Source of the DNA: Sphingobacteriales bacterium
GTDB lineage: Bacteria > Bacteroidota > Bacteroidia > Chitinophagales > UBA2359
Direction of reading: 5' to 3'
Length of the DNA stretch: 64,000 nucleotides
Assembly: GCA_016700115.1 (NCBI GenBank)
Contig: CP064999.1
Coordinates: forward strand, 1,736,001-1,800,000
The notes beneath the pieces are model-generated. The model had not been told where the DNA came from, ran no database searches, and worked only from the letters and a program-made list of their open reading frames with translations. The position numbers were made by a program, and so were the translations under genes. Below, in pieces: positions 18,704-27,498 of this stretch. Each line of letters begins with the position of its first letter. Position 1 is the stretch's first letter.

Positions 18704-19669
18704 TTATTTTTTCCAAAAAATCTCGCACCAAACCGGAAGGTGGTCTGAAATTTTTCTGGCCGATTCAAGGTTCTCAAAATCCGGCACAAAATCAACCACT
18801 CCGCTTTTTATCAAACCCAACGTTGTTGATTTATAGAAAATATTGTCATATTCTGAATACAAATATCTCCCTTTCGCATCCGGTTTCCTTTTTAAACTTG
18901 TTTTTTGGTTTTTCAAAACAGGATGAATTCCTTTGCATTTCAGCCCGTCAAAAACTTCGTTTTTTTCACTCAGGTTAAAATCGCCCAACAATAACAAGTT
19001 GTCATTGGGATATAAATCGGGCAAAACTTCTAACAATAAAATTTCGGCAGCCGGTCGTTTCGTTACAGGTATAGCATGAAAATTGGCAATCAGCAGGCTT
19101 TTCTCATTTATTTTGAACCTTGCAAGGTAGGGTTCGCGGGCAATTTTTTCGTCCATCTTAAGGTCATTCAACAGCCAACCTCTGCCCAACAAACGAATGG
19201 ATTTGGTTTTGAACAAAAAGGCATACCTTTCTGAACCCTCACCGGAAGTAGGGTTGCTAATCAGGTAATCCCATTTTTCACCAAGTCTGTTGAGTTCTTC
19301 GCTTAGTCTTGCAACTGCTTGCGGCCCGCTAAAAGAAGTAGAAATTTCCTGTAAAGCCACAAGGTCATAGCTTTTAACCACGTTGGCGACAAACTTCAGA
19401 TGTGCTTCGTTTTTGCTGCTTCCGAAATTGTACAAATTCCAGGAAATGATTTTCAGGCTTTTCAGTTCCTGAGAGTTGAACGCTGCCGAACCGGAAACTG
19501 ACGGGGAGGCATTTGGCAGTTCGTAAGAAGGCGACAAACCCAAAATCTGCAACTCAATAGCCGGCAGGAGCAAAGCCAATGTAAAAAGCCAAACCCGAAA
19601 ATAAAACGCCCAACGAGCAAATAACCCTGCTTTTTTGTTGCCGGAATTAGTCAAGACAAATTTGTTCAT
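18704..19669 (-). CDS. Endonuclease/exonuclease/phosphatase family protein
   Basis: EEP-fold metal-dependent hydrolase, about 320 residues. Start chosen at 19669 (MNKFVLTNSGNKKAG); a further ATG at 19711 is possible. One hydrophobic helix near the N-terminus (VWLFTLALLLPAIEL) suggests membrane anchoring or export. Catalytic blocks: ISWNLYNFG, LVALQEIS (Glu metal ligand), LLLGDFNLSE (GDFN) and SDHLPVWCE (SDH). The substrate, nucleic acid or a phospho-diester, is unknown. The cytochrome b5-like gene lies just upstream on the same strand. Confidence 0.82.
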   Translation of the reverse strand: MNKFVLTNSGNKKAGLFARWAFYFRVWLFTLALLLPAIELQILGLSPSYELPNASPSVSGSAAFNSQELKSLKIISWNLYNFGSSKNEAHLKFVANVVKSYDLVALQEISTSFSGPQAVARLSEELNRLGEKWDYLISNPTSGEGSERYAFLFKTKSIRLLGRGWLLNDLKMDEKIAREPYLARFKINEKSLLIANFHAIPVTKRPAAEILLLEVLPDLYPNDNLLLLGDFNLSEKNEVFDGLKCKGIHPVLKNQKTSLKRKPDAKGRYLYSEYDNIFYKSTTLGLIKSGVVDFVPDFENLESARKISDHLPVWCEIFWKK

Positions 19670-19713
19670 ATTGAAAATCTGAAGAAATCCGGATTGGAAA
19701 AACAACAACACAA

Positions 19714-19962
19714 TCAGGTAGAAACAATTTTAAGCCTTCCGACTTGTTTAAACCTTTCAAAAACCCATTCGGTGTGAGGGGCACGTTCAATTTCTTCGGT
19801 CAGATCTTGTCCTGCAAAATGTTCGTAATGCATCCCATACCTCCACAAACTGCTACCGGTAAGGTCGTAAATAATGCCCTTGTAAGCCACCCAAATTTCA
19901 TCTCTGTCATGTCCGTTTCTGAGGGCAAGTTGAAATTTTGAAAATTCGGGCAGATGTTCCAT
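19714..19962 (-). CDS. Cytochrome b5 domain protein
   Basis: Small haem-binding-domain protein of 82 residues. It shows AYKGIIYDLTGSSLWRYGMHYEHFAGQDLTEEIERAPHTEWVFERF (positions about 26-71). The family's YxGxVYDvt and HxxxxGxDlT blocks and a later His are present, matching the short bacteroidete cytochrome b5-like proteins. It probably carries a single b-type haem for a membrane redox partner that is not visible here. The gene lies directly upstream of the EEP-fold gene. Confidence 0.78.
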   Translation of the reverse strand: MEHLPEFSKFQLALRNGHDRDEIWVAYKGIIYDLTGSSLWRYGMHYEHFAGQDLTEEIERAPHTEWVFERFKQVGRLKIVST

Positions 19963-20013
19963 ATATATTAATCTAATTTTTTAAGGTTTAGTCCGTATGT
20001 TTTGGGAAGGGCA

Positions 20014-20547
20014 TCAGTTGGACGATTCTCCTTTAAACTGATGATTTTTGTTTTTAAACAAAAGGTTAAACGTGGTGAAAGAACCATAAATCCGGGTAAT
20101 ATATTGTTGTAAGCTAACCTTTTCCTCATCGCTGAGTTTAGAATTACCGTTAATCTGCTGTTCCATTACCCGAAGCCTGTCGCGAGCCATCACAATTTTA
20201 TGAAAAAACACCTCAATCGGCACTTCTTTCGACTGCAAAGAGTTATCAGCAGGCTGTATAATGACTTTACCCCCTTTCCATCTGTCGCCCAATTCGACAA
20301 CTTCCTGTAAACCTCCCCATTTTTCCAGCATATTGCCGATCAACCGTTCCATATCGCGCAAAGAAACCATGTCTTTGGGCGGTTCGACGGCTTCTATGAT
20401 GTCAAACTCAGTTGAATTGGGCAGTTCAATATTGCCGTGTTGAATAAATGTAACCTGATAAGTTGTCGGAGAAACTCGAGTAATCACTCCAATACCAAAC
20501 TGTGTGTGTTTTACCCGAGAACCGATACCAAGCGAAACCGGAGTCAT
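20014..20547 (-). CDS. Conserved hypothetical protein with Tudor-like N-terminus
   Basis: 177 residues. The first 60 (LGIGSRVKHTQFGIGVITRVSPTTYQVTFIQHG) resemble the small beta-barrel found in CarD, UvrD C-terminal and similar proteins that contact nucleic-acid enzymes. The rest is predominantly helical with a basic C-terminus. No catalytic motif. The family seems to be confined to bacteroidetes, and I cannot assign a function. It marks the last core-like gene before the accessory island. Confidence 0.6.
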   Translation of the reverse strand: MTPVSLGIGSRVKHTQFGIGVITRVSPTTYQVTFIQHGNIELPNSTEFDIIEAVEPPKDMVSLRDMERLIGNMLEKWGGLQEVVELGDRWKGGKVIIQPADNSLQSKEVPIEVFFHKIVMARDRLRVMEQQINGNSKLSDEEKVSLQQYITRIYGSFTTFNLLFKNKNHQFKGESSN

Positions 20548-20603
20548 AAATGAAATTATTTTACAAGTTATGGAATGGGGTCAAATATAATATAAAAAAG
20601 CAA

Positions 20604-20843
20604 CTACTCGGGTTGAGTATAAACAGTTAATTCAGGATTAGGCAAAAAAGCGAATGCCTGAAAAGCTTTCAAGATACAGTTACCCTGCTTGATGGTGGTA
20701 TCAAAAATGGAGCGCAACATCGCATAAGCAACTTTTGCGGACTTGATCTGACCGGAGATTTTCTGTTTAACTTTCAGGTTTCTGATGCCACTTTCAGAAG
20801 CGTTATTGTGAAAAGGAAAGTGGCGGTTATAGAGGAAGGCGGT
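20604..20843 (-). pseudogene. IS66-family transposase C-terminal remnant
   Basis: Translating the minus strand from 20843 to the stop at 20604 gives the C-terminal end of an IS66-type transposase: FLYNRHFPFHNNASESGIRN, then LKVKQKISGQ and AYAMLRSIFDTTIKQGN, ending PELTVYTQPE. An in-frame TGA at 20844-20846 and the lack of any N-terminal region show that it is a fragment. It borders repeat copy R1, so an earlier IS66 insertion may have helped build the island. Confidence 0.72.
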
Positions 20844-20912
20844 TCAATGTTCTCTGATTTTTGTTCATTGCTTTACAATAAGCAGCGGTTTTAGGACTTT
20901 TTTGCTCATCAA

Positions 20913-21025
20913 TATTGGGTAAATTGCAAATCAGCAAAATGCCTTTGATTTGAAGGCAGATTTTTTAAAATCGGGGATTACTGTTTTTGAGTAGTTGTGC
21001 AACAGTTACAGATGATAGCGGTAGG
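20913..21025. repeat. Structured direct repeat R, copy 1 (partial)
   Basis: First of three near-identical copies. Core elements: ATTGGGTAAATTGCAAATCA, then CAAAATGCCTTTGATTTGAA, later TTGTGCAACAGTTAC and ending near GCGGTAGG. Inside are nested inverted repeats (TGCCTT/AAGGCA and CAAATCA/TGATTTG). This copy lacks the outer 19 bases (GAGCwTCCCG...) seen in copies 2 and 3. It lies 14 bp beyond the stop of the HTH antitoxin gene. Confidence 0.8.
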
Positions 21026-21039
21026 TTTTCATCTTGTCG

Positions 21040-21366
21040 TCAAGCGAGCTTTACTGTTTGGTTATGCAACTCCACATTGAAACTTATCTTTGCGTTAAGT
21101 GCTTTAAATACTTTTATGATTGTTTCAAATCTTGCGTCGGTCAGACTGTTTTCAAGTTTTGAAATTTGGGCTTTTTGAACACCTACAAGTCGTCCAAGTT
21201 CTTCTTGTGTCAAGTTACGTTCTAAACGTGCTTGTCTTATTGCTTCACCAAGCAAGTCAAGTCTTAACTCGTTTTCAAAAGATTCTCTCTTTAGTGTCCC
21301 GCGTTTTCCGATGTGTTTTTCTGTAATCTCATCTAAACTGTAAGTTTTTAATCCTTGCTTTTTCAT
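21040..21366 (-). CDS. XRE-family antitoxin (HigA-like)
   Basis: 108-residue DNA-binding protein. A helix-turn-helix of the Cro/CI type spans about 47-100 (AIRQARLERNLTQEELGRLVGVQKAQISKLENS). Position and order (toxin first, 4-bp overlap with the upstream toxin frame, antitoxin second) fit a HigBA-type module in which the HTH protein neutralises the toxin and represses the operon. Repeat copy R1 starts 14 bp after its stop. The antitoxin looks intact although the toxin is truncated. Confidence 0.8.
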   Translation of the reverse strand: MKKQGLKTYSLDEITEKHIGKRGTLKRESFENELRLDLLGEAIRQARLERNLTQEELGRLVGVQKAQISKLENSLTDARFETIIKVFKALNAKISFNVELHNQTVKLA

Positions 21367-21659
21367 TTTTTCTTGTCTTTAAGTTTAAAATACTTTTTTC
21401 TTAAACGTTCTGCTTTGTCCAAATCACTTTGAGGCGTTTTATCTATTTTCTTTATCAGTCCGTGTGTTGATATTACAACAGTGTCGGTCTTTTCTGATTT
21501 GTCCCAAAAAGCAAATAGTCTATAATGGGTTTTATTAAACAGTGTTCTAAACTCCCAAATTTCATCGGACAGTTTTCTGAAAAGCTCTTTGTCATTTGAA
21601 AACCTTGCTTTTGCAGAGCTTCCCGAATTTTCAGTATTGGGTAAATTGCAAATCAGCAA
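21363..21659 (-). CDS. RelE/HigB-like toxin, N-terminally truncated and fused to repeat
   Basis: The C-terminal part belongs to the phage-derived Gp49/HigB-like toxins: LSDEIWEFRTLFNKTHYRLFAF, then VVISTHGLIKKIDKTPQSDL and a Lys-rich end. The N-terminal half normal for the family (roughly 50 residues) is missing. The first 16 or so residues (LICNLPNTENSGSS) are encoded by repeat copy R2. The gene was therefore cut at the repeat boundary, leaving a chimeric reading frame that is probably not a working toxin. The start codon is uncertain. Confidence 0.65.
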   Translation of the reverse strand: MLICNLPNTENSGSSAKARFSNDKELFRKLSDEIWEFRTLFNKTHYRLFAFWDKSEKTDTVVISTHGLIKKIDKTPQSDLDKAERLRKKYFKLKDKKK

Positions 21660-21750
21660 AATGCCTTTGATTTGAAGGCAGATTTTTTAAAGGTTGGGTA
21701 TTTAGTGGTTTTTGGGTAGTTGTGCAACAGTTACCGATAATAGCGGTAGG
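21616..21750. repeat. Structured direct repeat R, copy 2
   Basis: Second copy, complete. It shares the core with copies 1 and 3 and the outer GAGCTTCCCGAATTTTCAG with copy 3. The final hairpin TACCG-ATAATAG-CGGTA is best formed in this copy. It lies 59 bp beyond the stop of the helicase gene and runs into the truncated toxin on its other side. Confidence 0.85.
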
Positions 21751-21809
21751 TTTATTTCTTCTTATTACTTTTCAAGTTTACTCAAATCTATTTGTCCTAC
21801 AATTTTTAG

Positions 21810-24800
21810 TCAATCGTTTTGTTTGACAAGTTCCGTTTGTTTAAAATCGCTTTCAACTGTCAATCCGTTTGTTTTGTGTTCTTTTAATTCTCTTAACTGT
21901 ATGTCTATTGCTGTGTCGTTGGATTTGATAAAATATTTCATTTCAGAAAGCCCAAAAACGTTTACGTTGTCGTGTCCTGAAACATAGCTGTTGTTTTCTA
22001 TGTAGTTTTCGTCATTAAATAACGTCTTTTCAATGTCTTTTGCGTTTAAAATTTTTGCGTTGCCAAAGTTGTTTTTATACGAAAGTCCAATTTTGTTGAT
22101 GAAATTGTTGTTTTGAATAGTCGTATATGGGTGCAAAACAATCAAATAGTCCTTTGCTCTGCTGATAGCAACATTGTAAATGTATTCTTTTGACAAAAGT
22201 GCTTTTTCGTGTCCTGAATAAAAATAGTTGTTCGGGTTACAAACAAAAAACACAATATCACATTCATCGCCTTGAAAACCGTGAACCGTGTCGGAAAGCA
22301 CTTTTACATTTTCAGAAATACCGTAAGATGTTATCAATTTATTGAGCAAAATTGCTTGTGCTTTGTATGGTGCAATTAATCCGATTGTCCATTGTTCGTA
22401 TTCATTGATTGCGTCAAAATATCTGACAATTTCAGAAACTAAAATTGCACAATAAGTATGATATGAACTGTAAAATAACTTGTTTAATTTGTAAATAGAA
22501 TTGTCTTGATTTAGCGGAATATCAACAAATGTTACGTTTTCCGAAATCAAGCTTTTAAATTTTTCTGGTAATTGTTTGCTTTCTTTTCTGTTCGTTTTTC
22601 TGTCGTGTTTTAATAGGCTTGAATAGGAAAGTTCGCTAAAAAGTTGTCCGATTTGTGGAATACTGCGGAATTGCGTATCCAAATTTTGAATTGTATCATT
22701 TTTTCTAATTGTCTGTTCTTCGGGATCAAAACTTTCAAGGTTCATCATTTTGTAAATGTTTTCGTCTTGAAAATCAAAATTTTCCAATTCTTTTTCGTCA
22801 ATTTCAATAACAGGTGGAATTTGTTTCGGGTCGCCAGCAATGATGAAATTTGTGTTTGGATTTGTTTTGAATAAAGCCATTATTGCAAATGTGATGTAAT
22901 GCAATCCTGTCATTGAGGCTTCATCAAAAATTACATAATCAAAGCTTCTGTGTTTAAAAAGTTTGTATTCAAAATTTTCTCCGTCTTTTTCGCCATTGAT
23001 TTCAAAGTAGGGTAAACGATGAATTGTTGAAGTAACGACGTTTATGTTGAGTAGTGATTTGTTGTCTAATGTGTCAACATAAATACCACTTTCTTCTAAT
23101 TCAGGGTCGGTTGGGCGACTTAAACGAACAGTGTAAATATCAGGATTAATGTCTTGCAATTTCTTACAAACTACGTCTGCTGCTTTGTTGGTTGGTGTAA
23201 GCACCAAAAATTTTGCATTTGAGTTTTCAGCTAAAATGTCGTTTATATTATTGCAAAGTGTTGTTGTTTTACCTGTTCCCGGTGGTCCATAGATGAAATT
23301 CAAAGAAGGCATTGCTTCTTGAATGTCTTGCCACTCATCAATGTATTTGTTATTTGTGAACGATTTGTATAATCTTTCAAGCAGGTCAATAATTGGTGTA
23401 AAGATGATTTCAACTTTAAAAATGTTTGAAAGACGGGAAAGCGTATTGCTCGACAATGGTTCACGGCAATAAATCAACAAATCTTGTCCTTTTTTAGAAA
23501 CGCCTTCAACGGTTAAATTTTCTCTTTTGCCGTTTCCAAAAACAAGCGAAACTTTTAAATCATCTGCATTTTCAATTTCAGGCGATATGTAGCTACTCGC
23601 ACCACAAAGCAAAAAGTATTTATTGTCTGCTTTGTAGGGCTTAATTTCTTGAAATGAAATTGATTTTTGTTTCTGTGTGTCTTGCTTTTCTCCGTAAGTA
23701 GTAAGCAACTGCAAATACGCTTTAAACCAATCGTATGAATATTTTACGCTGTTGTTGATTTTATTTGCTAAACCAACTCTGCTTTTTTTGATTTCAAGTT
23801 GCTTTTTTAAATCTTCAATTCCTTTTGCAAGTTCTTCAACTTCGTCAAAGTCAGGTAATGTATTTGTTTTTTCTATTTCAGTTTTTGGTTTTAATACAGA
23901 TTCTGAAAGATTTTCTAAACTTTCAATCGCACCTTCTAAATCGTCTGTATCAACCTCTGTATTTGTTCTCGATGTTTTACGTTCTGCCTTGCGTTTTTCC
24001 TTTTCTCTTTTTTCTTCTAATGCTTTTCTTGCTTCTTCCGCTTCTTCTTCGCTTTCAAATTTTTGGGCAATTCTTTCGGTTTCGGTTAAAATAACAGTTG
24101 GCTTAAACCCAAGTAAACGTTCTAATTCTACATTTTTTTCGTAGCCGTCAGCTAATTCATTTACGGTAATTTCGCTTGGTGCTACAAATTCACCTCTATT
24201 AGACAAAAGCCATTTTCTTTTTTTTAGTAGAGCTAGTGTTGTAGATTCAAAAGATTGATATTGTTGAGAGTAATAAAAATACTTATGAACTCCATCTAGG
24301 CTAGTCAACTTAAGCTTACCCAAAATATTCCATAACAAGTATGATTTATAATTATCAATGCTTTTTAGTATTTCTTTGCAACCGTCAATAACTTTATCAA
24401 ACGTTCCTTGTCCATTATAACCCGAAGTTCCATAATTTAGATTCTCACCTCTTTTTGATTTGATATTGCTTTTTTCGTTCGAATCAGTAATTTCTGAAGT
24501 GAAAATTCTTGGTAACTCCATCACACCCAATTTCAAAAGGAACTCTTTCAAAATTAGTTTCTCTTTTTCTTCTGTTACAAATGTGTAGTAATCGTCTATA
24601 TGTACAAATTTTGAGTCAGGCTTTGTTTCAAAATATTTTAGTAAGTCTTCAGAAGGAAAATATAAATCTTGCGGTTTTCCTCTGAATATTTTTTCGCTTT
24701 CATTTGTCTTATTTCGAACAAAATATTTGTCTTTTATCAAGCTAATAAAATCTTCAGGTCTTCCTTCATCTTTCCAATATTTGAAAAATTTCCTAAAATG

Positions 24801-26552
24801 AGGTAATGTGTCAATTCCTTCCATTGTGTCATATAATGGCAATATATGATTGTAGATTTCATCTTTCAAACTCGGTTTCTTGATTCCAAAGATTTCAATA
24901 AATTCTTTCGTCTTTTCGTTTTTTAGTAATTCGGGGTCAATAGTTTTGTAATGTGAATTTACTTCCTCAAATGGCAAAAATAAAATACTGTGTAATTCTC
25001 CGTTTTTTCTCTCAAATGCAGCAACCGCATTTCCTTGTGTATCCTTAAAAATTGGTTTTGTTTTGAATTTGTCTTGGTAAGATTTTCTTTCAGACAAATA
25101 TTCGTAAAACGTATGTAGCCATTCAATTGATTGGTTTTTAATAAAATTAATTGTTATCAAATCAGCAATTTTATTTTCAAAGTCCATACTTGATTTTATC
25201 AAATTAGGTTCTTTTCTGCTAGGCCTTTCAGAACCACCGTCTATGTAATCCGTGATTTCTTTGTCTTTTGTTCTTCCTATTGTTGAGAAAACCCACTTAG
25301 CATTTTGATTTATGACCAATTCTGCAAGCTGTTCGTTAGAAAACAAGTTTGCCAAATCGGGTGAATCTGCCCAATAAGCGTTTTTCTTATAGGCAAAAGT
25401 ATTGTCTTTTGCAGGTAGTATTTCTTCTGTTTTGAATGTTTGCTTTGCTTTATCATAAAACCCATTAAAAAATCCATCGTGTCCGTATTTTATATTTTTG
25501 TATGGAATAATCTCAAGAATTTCATCATCAATCAATTTTAATTCTTTTAGAATTAGTAAGCTGTCGGCAGCAAGTTGCGAAAGCAACTCGCACATCTCAG
25601 AATTGTGATTTTCAGATTGTTTAATACTTTCTCGGCTGTCAGTTAATAGGAACGGGGCGTGAATAATAAAATTCAGGTTTGTAGTTTCTTTTGTTGGAAA
25701 GAAACAAAACGCAGGAAGTTGTTTTGGGGTTAGCCTCTCTTTTTCGTCAAGAAAAAAGCCAATAGAATATGAATGATTTTCTTTTGTGGAACGAGTAAAT
25801 AGATATAATTTCTCTTTGGTTTGTTCTGATTTTATTTGCCGATAGAGTTCGATTTTTTCGTAAGTGATGTCGTCAGTTTGTTTTTGTTTGTTAGCTTTTT
25901 TGGTGTATTCGCCTGTTTCATTATCAGCGTTCCATTTTACTTCTTGTAAGTTGGATAAAAACAAAGTAGGAAAAACTAATTTTTTCAACTTCTCTAAAAT
26001 GTCTGAATGTGCTTTTTCTTCGGACATTTCGGCTTTGTTGAACGGAAAGTAAAAAACGGTTTCCTCCTTTTGTCGGTCAGATAAATCGCTTTCCAATTTT
26101 ACAGGAATAATAAATCGGTCTATTTTAAATTGAAAATTTGGGTCGTATATATATGGTGTTTCGGTGTATTGAAAAACTGCTTTAAAACCTACTCCAAATT
26201 TTCCGATTGATGATTCTGTCTTGTTGCTGTTGGCAATGGCTGTAATTGAGTTTATATGTCCAAGTGTATTGTTTTTTTTGTCTTCATCTTCAGTTTCAGG
26301 ATTGGAAACACTAAAAAGTATTTTTCCGTTGTGTATGAAATATAAACCGTCAGATGTTAATTTAAACAAAGATTTAGTCGCTTTTGCGTCATTTGCATTT
26401 TGCAGAAGTTCGTAAATAAAATGAGCCTGGTCGCTGTATTTTTCAACAACACTGTTTTTTATTCCACGCATAGAGGGTTTTTCAAGTGTTTTTGCACTGT
26501 CCTCTCTGTCTTTTGCGAGTTTGTCAAACCAAATTTGGTGTTGTTCCGCCAT
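21810..26552 (-). CDS. GHKL (sacsin/HSP90-like) ATPase fused to SF1 helicase
   Basis: Very large protein, 1580 residues. The N-terminal 200 or so residues are a GHKL ATPase of the sacsin type (YELLQNANDAKAT near 47; GKFGVGFKAVFQ near 118). The middle (about 250-1050) is poorly recognisable and includes a highly charged coiled-coil stretch around 835-935. The C-terminus is a superfamily 1 helicase of the DNA2/UPF1 kind: IYGPPGTGKTTT (Walker A, near 1088), VIFDEASM (near 1209), AGDPKQIPPV (near 1240), DTQFRS, IGLIAPYKAQ, DTVHGFQGDE and VAISRAKDYL (near 1464). Similar GHKL-helicase fusions occur in bacterial defence islands, so a nucleic-acid surveillance or anti-phage role is plausible but unproven. 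AT-rich composition and flanking repeats indicate transfer. Confidence 0.85.
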   Translation of the reverse strand: MAEQHQIWFDKLAKDREDSAKTLEKPSMRGIKNSVVEKYSDQAHFIYELLQNANDAKATKSLFKLTSDGLYFIHNGKILFSVSNPETEDEDKKNNTLGHINSITAIANSNKTESSIGKFGVGFKAVFQYTETPYIYDPNFQFKIDRFIIPVKLESDLSDRQKEETVFYFPFNKAEMSEEKAHSDILEKLKKLVFPTLFLSNLQEVKWNADNETGEYTKKANKQKQTDDITYEKIELYRQIKSEQTKEKLYLFTRSTKENHSYSIGFFLDEKERLTPKQLPAFCFFPTKETTNLNFIIHAPFLLTDSRESIKQSENHNSEMCELLSQLAADSLLILKELKLIDDEILEIIPYKNIKYGHDGFFNGFYDKAKQTFKTEEILPAKDNTFAYKKNAYWADSPDLANLFSNEQLAELVINQNAKWVFSTIGRTKDKEITDYIDGGSERPSRKEPNLIKSSMDFENKIADLITINFIKNQSIEWLHTFYEYLSERKSYQDKFKTKPIFKDTQGNAVAAFERKNGELHSILFLPFEEVNSHYKTIDPELLKNEKTKEFIEIFGIKKPSLKDEIYNHILPLYDTMEGIDTLPHFRKFFKYWKDEGRPEDFISLIKDKYFVRNKTNESEKIFRGKPQDLYFPSEDLLKYFETKPDSKFVHIDDYYTFVTEEKEKLILKEFLLKLGVMELPRIFTSEITDSNEKSNIKSKRGENLNYGTSGYNGQGTFDKVIDGCKEILKSIDNYKSYLLWNILGKLKLTSLDGVHKYFYYSQQYQSFESTTLALLKKRKWLLSNRGEFVAPSEITVNELADGYEKNVELERLLGFKPTVILTETERIAQKFESEEEAEEARKALEEKREKEKRKAERKTSRTNTEVDTDDLEGAIESLENLSESVLKPKTEIEKTNTLPDFDEVEELAKGIEDLKKQLEIKKSRVGLANKINNSVKYSYDWFKAYLQLLTTYGEKQDTQKQKSISFQEIKPYKADNKYFLLCGASSYISPEIENADDLKVSLVFGNGKRENLTVEGVSKKGQDLLIYCREPLSSNTLSRLSNIFKVEIIFTPIIDLLERLYKSFTNNKYIDEWQDIQEAMPSLNFIYGPPGTGKTTTLCNNINDILAENSNAKFLVLTPTNKAADVVCKKLQDINPDIYTVRLSRPTDPELEESGIYVDTLDNKSLLNINVVTSTIHRLPYFEINGEKDGENFEYKLFKHRSFDYVIFDEASMTGLHYITFAIMALFKTNPNTNFIIAGDPKQIPPVIEIDEKELENFDFQDENIYKMMNLESFDPEEQTIRKNDTIQNLDTQFRSIPQIGQLFSELSYSSLLKHDRKTNRKESKQLPEKFKSLISENVTFVDIPLNQDNSIYKLNKLFYSSYHTYCAILVSEIVRYFDAINEYEQWTIGLIAPYKAQAILLNKLITSYGISENVKVLSDTVHGFQGDECDIVFFVCNPNNYFYSGHEKALLSKEYIYNVAISRAKDYLIVLHPYTTIQNNNFINKIGLSYKNNFGNAKILNAKDIEKTLFNDENYIENNSYVSGHDNVNVFGLSEMKYFIKSNDTAIDIQLRELKEHKTNGLTVESDFKQTELVKQND

Positions 26553-26800
26553 TTCTTTTCGTCTGTAATTTTTGTTTTTACTCTCTGTATAGTTGGTGTC
26601 ACTGAAAACTGACCGGTAACGCCGGTCTGTGAAAAAATCGGTAACAAAAATACAATAATATTTTAAATAGTGACTAAAAGTACACAGTTTTAGACTATCC
26701 TATACTTACCAGGATATCCCTCCTATCGGAGGTAACTTGTCTGTCCTGATAGCGGTATGAGTGCTGATAAACTGATGTGCAATTTATAGATACGTAAGTT
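26553..26800 (-). promoter_or_regulatory. Leader of the helicase gene with hairpin
   Basis: About 250 bases between the helicase start and repeat R3. A perfect hairpin GACCGG-TAACG-CCGGTC (26609-26625) would lie in the transcript leader. A possible -7 element (minus-strand TATTTTTG, 26645-26652) lies just upstream, but its -33 partner is weak. A second small hairpin, CCTCC-TATC-GGAGG, is near 26716-26729. No gene is seen. Confidence 0.35.
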
Positions 26801-26936
26801 GAGCATCCCGATTTTTCAGTATTGGATAGATTGCAAATCAGCAAAATGCCTTTGATTTGAAGGCAGATTTCTTAAAAATCGGGTATTTAGTGGTTTTTGA
26901 GTGATTGTGCAACAGTTACCCTTGTTGGCGGTATTG
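26801..26936. repeat. Structured direct repeat R, copy 3
   Basis: Third copy, complete. Here the outer bases GAGCATCCCGATTTTTCAG pair with CTTAAAAATCGGG inside the repeat, giving CCCGATTTTT/AAAAATCGGG arms that enclose the conserved nested hairpins. The terminal TACC...GGTA hairpin has changed on both sides relative to copy 2, suggesting that structure is preserved. It lies 14-15 bp beyond the stop of the small conserved gene. Confidence 0.85.
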
Positions 26937-26950
26937 TTTTTATACTGATA

Positions 26951-27358
26951 TTACTTTGCCCTCATTTTATTCCCTTTTGCTTCGTGTGTTACTTCTGCAA
27001 GTCCAAGAGCTTCCATTAGTGGTGGAATATACATTCCGAAGCGACCACGAAGTCCTTTTTTCAGTCCATACCAACCGCCAACCGGATTATTTTCTGAACG
27101 ACCCCATGCTTCAACAGTTCCGTCTTTTGCAGGTTTTTGTTCGTCAGCACTTCCAAGTTCCATCCAGTCGCCATGTTTTTTAAGCATTGCATGAAGGTCA
27201 TCTAAACATCGGATGTCGTACAGCAGAACGGTTTTCCCAACCGTGCAGACTAACACTTTTTTACCATCTTTTTCGTCAACATGCATTGTAAACTCACTTG
27301 ATAAAGGCGGTGTTTTTAGTGCCATTGGTTTTTCTTTTGTACCGATTTCGTAAGCCAT
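26951..27358 (-). CDS. Small conserved protein (DUF6855-like)
   Basis: 135-residue protein with MAYEIGTKEKPMALKTPP at the start, then LYDIRCLDDLHAMLKKHGDW, VEAWGRSENNPVGGWYGLKK and GRFGMYIPPLMEALGL. I recall this pattern as a small family (DUF6855) found scattered in unrelated bacteria, which suits a mobile cassette. Function is unknown. The first 54 bases of the gene fall in the 97-bp sequence duplicated by the IS, so the coding region survived but its promoter region is now separated by the 1.8-kb element. Confidence 0.68.
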   Translation of the reverse strand: MAYEIGTKEKPMALKTPPLSSEFTMHVDEKDGKKVLVCTVGKTVLLYDIRCLDDLHAMLKKHGDWMELGSADEQKPAKDGTVEAWGRSENNPVGGWYGLKKGLRGRFGMYIPPLMEALGLAEVTHEAKGNKMRAK

Positions 27359-27401
27359 AATATTCTGATTTAGTTGGTTATTTCTTTTCAGCTTAATTTT
27401 T
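27305..27401. repeat. 97-bp direct repeat, left copy, flanking IS copy 1
   Basis: Starts AGGCGGTGTTTTTAGTGCC and ends CAGCTTAATTTTT, directly against the IS end CCTGAC. Identical to 29249-29345. It holds the 5' end of the small conserved gene, so this is host sequence duplicated on insertion. Confidence 0.92.
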
Positions 27402-27498
27402 CCTGACTTTGACAGTTAAATGAGATAACCCGTTAATAATCAATGATAATAAGAAATAAGAAACCGCAATTGTAGTGGCAACTTTTTTTCTTAGGCTA

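Noticed and set aside
18697..18978. Plus-strand frame opposite the EEP-fold gene
   Set aside because: Shadow of a well-supported minus-strand gene.
20913..26936. Calling the R repeats true integron attC sites
   Set aside because: No integrase in the window and no convincing GTTRRRY/RYYYAAC pair; kept as an unnamed structured repeat.
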